This document shows, in pieces, positions 62,967-64,000 of a stretch of DNA of 64,000 nucleotides (position 1 is the stretch's first letter; every line of letters begins with the position of its first letter). The position numbers were made by a program, and so were the translations under genes. Under the pieces are notes generated by a model. It was not told where the DNA came from. It saw nothing but the letters and a program-made list of their open reading frames with translations, and did no database searches. Origin of the DNA: an uncultured Peptococcaceae bacterium (lineage in GTDB: Bacteria > Bacillota > Dehalobacteriia > UBA4068 > UBA4997); assembly GCA_947625705.1 (NCBI GenBank), contig CANQPG010000003.1, forward strand, positions 1 through 64,000, given 5' to 3'.

Positions 62967-64000
62967 ATGAGGTTGAGAGATATTGCGGTTTATCTGGGTA
63001 TCGACCCCGAAACCGTACCGGATATCCGGGTGAAAAATTTGCAGTACGATTCGCGCACGGTGCAGCCGGAGGACGTGTTCATCGCCCTGGTCGGGACGAA
63101 CGTGGACGGCCACGATTATATCGAACACGCAGTGGCCAACGGCGCGGTGGCCGTGATCGCCGAATACGCACCGGAAAGTGTGGCGGCGCACACCCCCGTG
63201 CTGGTGGTGAAAGACACGCGCGAGGTCATCTCGCTGCTGGCCGAGCTGCTGTATGACTTCCCGGACAAGAAATTGAACATACTGGGCGTCACCGGCACCA
63301 ACGGCAAAACGACGACGACCAATCTGGTGCGTTATCTCTGGCAGAAGCGGCGCGTCAAATGCGGCCTGATCGGCACCATCTGCAATTACTGCGGCGAGCG
63401 GAAGCTGCCCGCCGGCGCGACGACGCCCGAGCCTCTGCACCTGGCGGAGCTGCTCGCCATGATGGTGGAGGACGAGTGTACTCACGTTGTCATGGAGGTA
63501 TCCTCCCACGCGCTGAAGCAGAAGCGGGTGGACGCGCTGCATTTTAACGGCGCGGTGTTCACCAACCTGACGCAGGATCACCTCGATTATCATGTGACGG
63601 TGGAGGATTATCTGAACGCCAAATTGCAGCTGTTCCGTATGCTGGACAGAAACCAGGCTGCCGAGGGCTTTGCCGTGGTGAATGTGGACGATCCGCACGC
63701 CGAAGACTTTATCAACGCCAGCCATGCCGAGCTTTGGACTTACGGTATCGACAACCCGGCGACGCTGCAGGCGCAGAATTATCATCTGACGGGGCGGGGC
63801 ACGGCGTTTGACGTGCTGTATCAGGGCAAAACTTATCAGGCGGAAATTCCGCTTTCCGGTAAATTCAACGTGTATAACTCGCTGGCGGCGCTCTGCGCCA
63901 TGCTGGCGCAGGGTTTTGAGCTGACCGACCTTTTGAACGATCTGAAAGAGGTGCCGCAGGTGCCGGGGCGTTTTGAGCAGGTGGACTGCGGCCAGGATTT
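62967..64000 (+). CDS. murE: UDP-MurNAc-tripeptide synthetase MurE (cut by the window end)
   Basis: The first 344 residues are present. N-terminal uridine-binding domain NLQYDSRTVQPEDVFIALVG, ATP-binding GVTGTNGKTTTTNL, VMEVSSHALKQKRVDAL, FTNLTQDHLDYHVTVEDY (with the carbamylated-Lys neighbourhood) and the start of the C-terminal domain. It adds the third stem-peptide residue. The DNP(R/A) motif that tells diaminopimelate from lysine enzymes lies beyond the edge. GGAGGAGGAA precedes the ATG. Confidence 0.96.
   Translation, partial: MRLRDIAVYLGIDPETVPDIRVKNLQYDSRTVQPEDVFIALVGTNVDGHDYIEHAVANGAVAVIAEYAPESVAAHTPVLVVKDTREVISLLAELLYDFPDKKLNILGVTGTNGKTTTTNLVRYLWQKRRVKCGLIGTICNYCGERKLPAGATTPEPLHLAELLAMMVEDECTHVVMEVSSHALKQKRVDALHFNGAVFTNLTQDHLDYHVTVEDYLNAKLQLFRMLDRNQAAEGFAVVNVDDPHAEDFINASHAELWTYGIDNPATLQAQNYHLTGRGTAFDVLYQGKTYQAEIPLSGKFNVYNSLAALCAMLAQGFELTDLLNDLKEVPQVPGRFEQVDCGQD

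Overview
The window is chromosomal DNA from a GC-rich member of the Firmicutes, most likely an anaerobic Clostridia-type lineage. Evidence: an intact pro-sigma-K gene with its pro-sequence, a SpoVD-type PASTA penicillin-binding protein in the dcw cluster, a CIRCE-controlled hrcA-grpE-dnaK-dnaJ operon, an infC-rpmI-rplT operon with a leader attenuator, a Gram-positive-type SRP RNA, a 2[4Fe-4S] ferredoxin and a PPi-type phosphofructokinase. The surface protein carries fibro-slime and SpaA-like domains, which fits a monoderm cell. I cannot name the genus. No tRNA, rRNA, CRISPR array, IS element or prophage was recognised.

Left end (1-6477, almost all minus strand) is the accessory part. A tyrosine recombinase gene is followed 1 bp downstream by a 20-bp inverted repeat; its partner lies about 260 bp away. 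Between them are a good sigma-A promoter pointing at a two-gene operon (triple zinc-ribbon protein, then a giant repeat-rich adhesin) and a strong terminator pointing the other way. This reads as a recombinase-controlled invertible promoter (phase-variation switch), caught in the ON orientation. The adhesin is also interrupted by one in-frame TAA after codon 126, then stays open for 1382 codons to the window edge.

6791-23725 holds housekeeping genes: tcdA, SRP RNA and typA (minus), then PPi-phosphofructokinase, cyclophilin, dipeptidase, infC-rpmI-rplT, an rRNA methyltransferase, a YqzL-like mini-gene, pheST, a U32 protein and mutS2 (plus). infC appears to start at a non-canonical AUU.

23806-30771 is a minus-strand block: lepB (with a long coiled-coil extension), an M24 aminopeptidase, a class B PBP, sigK, a small membrane protein and argH. 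It contains two tandem hairpins with the same 21-nt loop design and compensatory stem changes, and two hairpins that would mask the ribosome-binding sites of the PBP and sigK genes.

31054-42807 (plus): rnhA, a WG-repeat lipid-anchored or secreted protein, hemW, a SanA/YdcF-like protein, then the heat-shock operon hrcA-grpE-dnaK-dnaJ with prmA and mtaD. 42864-45654 (minus): a polar amino-acid ABC transporter plus a stand-alone FakA C-terminal-like domain. 45935-56871 (plus): a coiled-coil protein, ferredoxin, then the isoprenoid/envelope run uppS-cdsA-(AI-2E family permease)-dxr-rseP-ispG-proS, a degenerate/active pair of polyprenyl synthases and a gamma carbonic anhydrase-like protein. 57000-64000 (plus): recA with a LexA-like box, then mraZ-rsmH-ftsL-spoVD-like-murE (cut by the window end), preceded by a six-copy, helically phased MraZ operator array.
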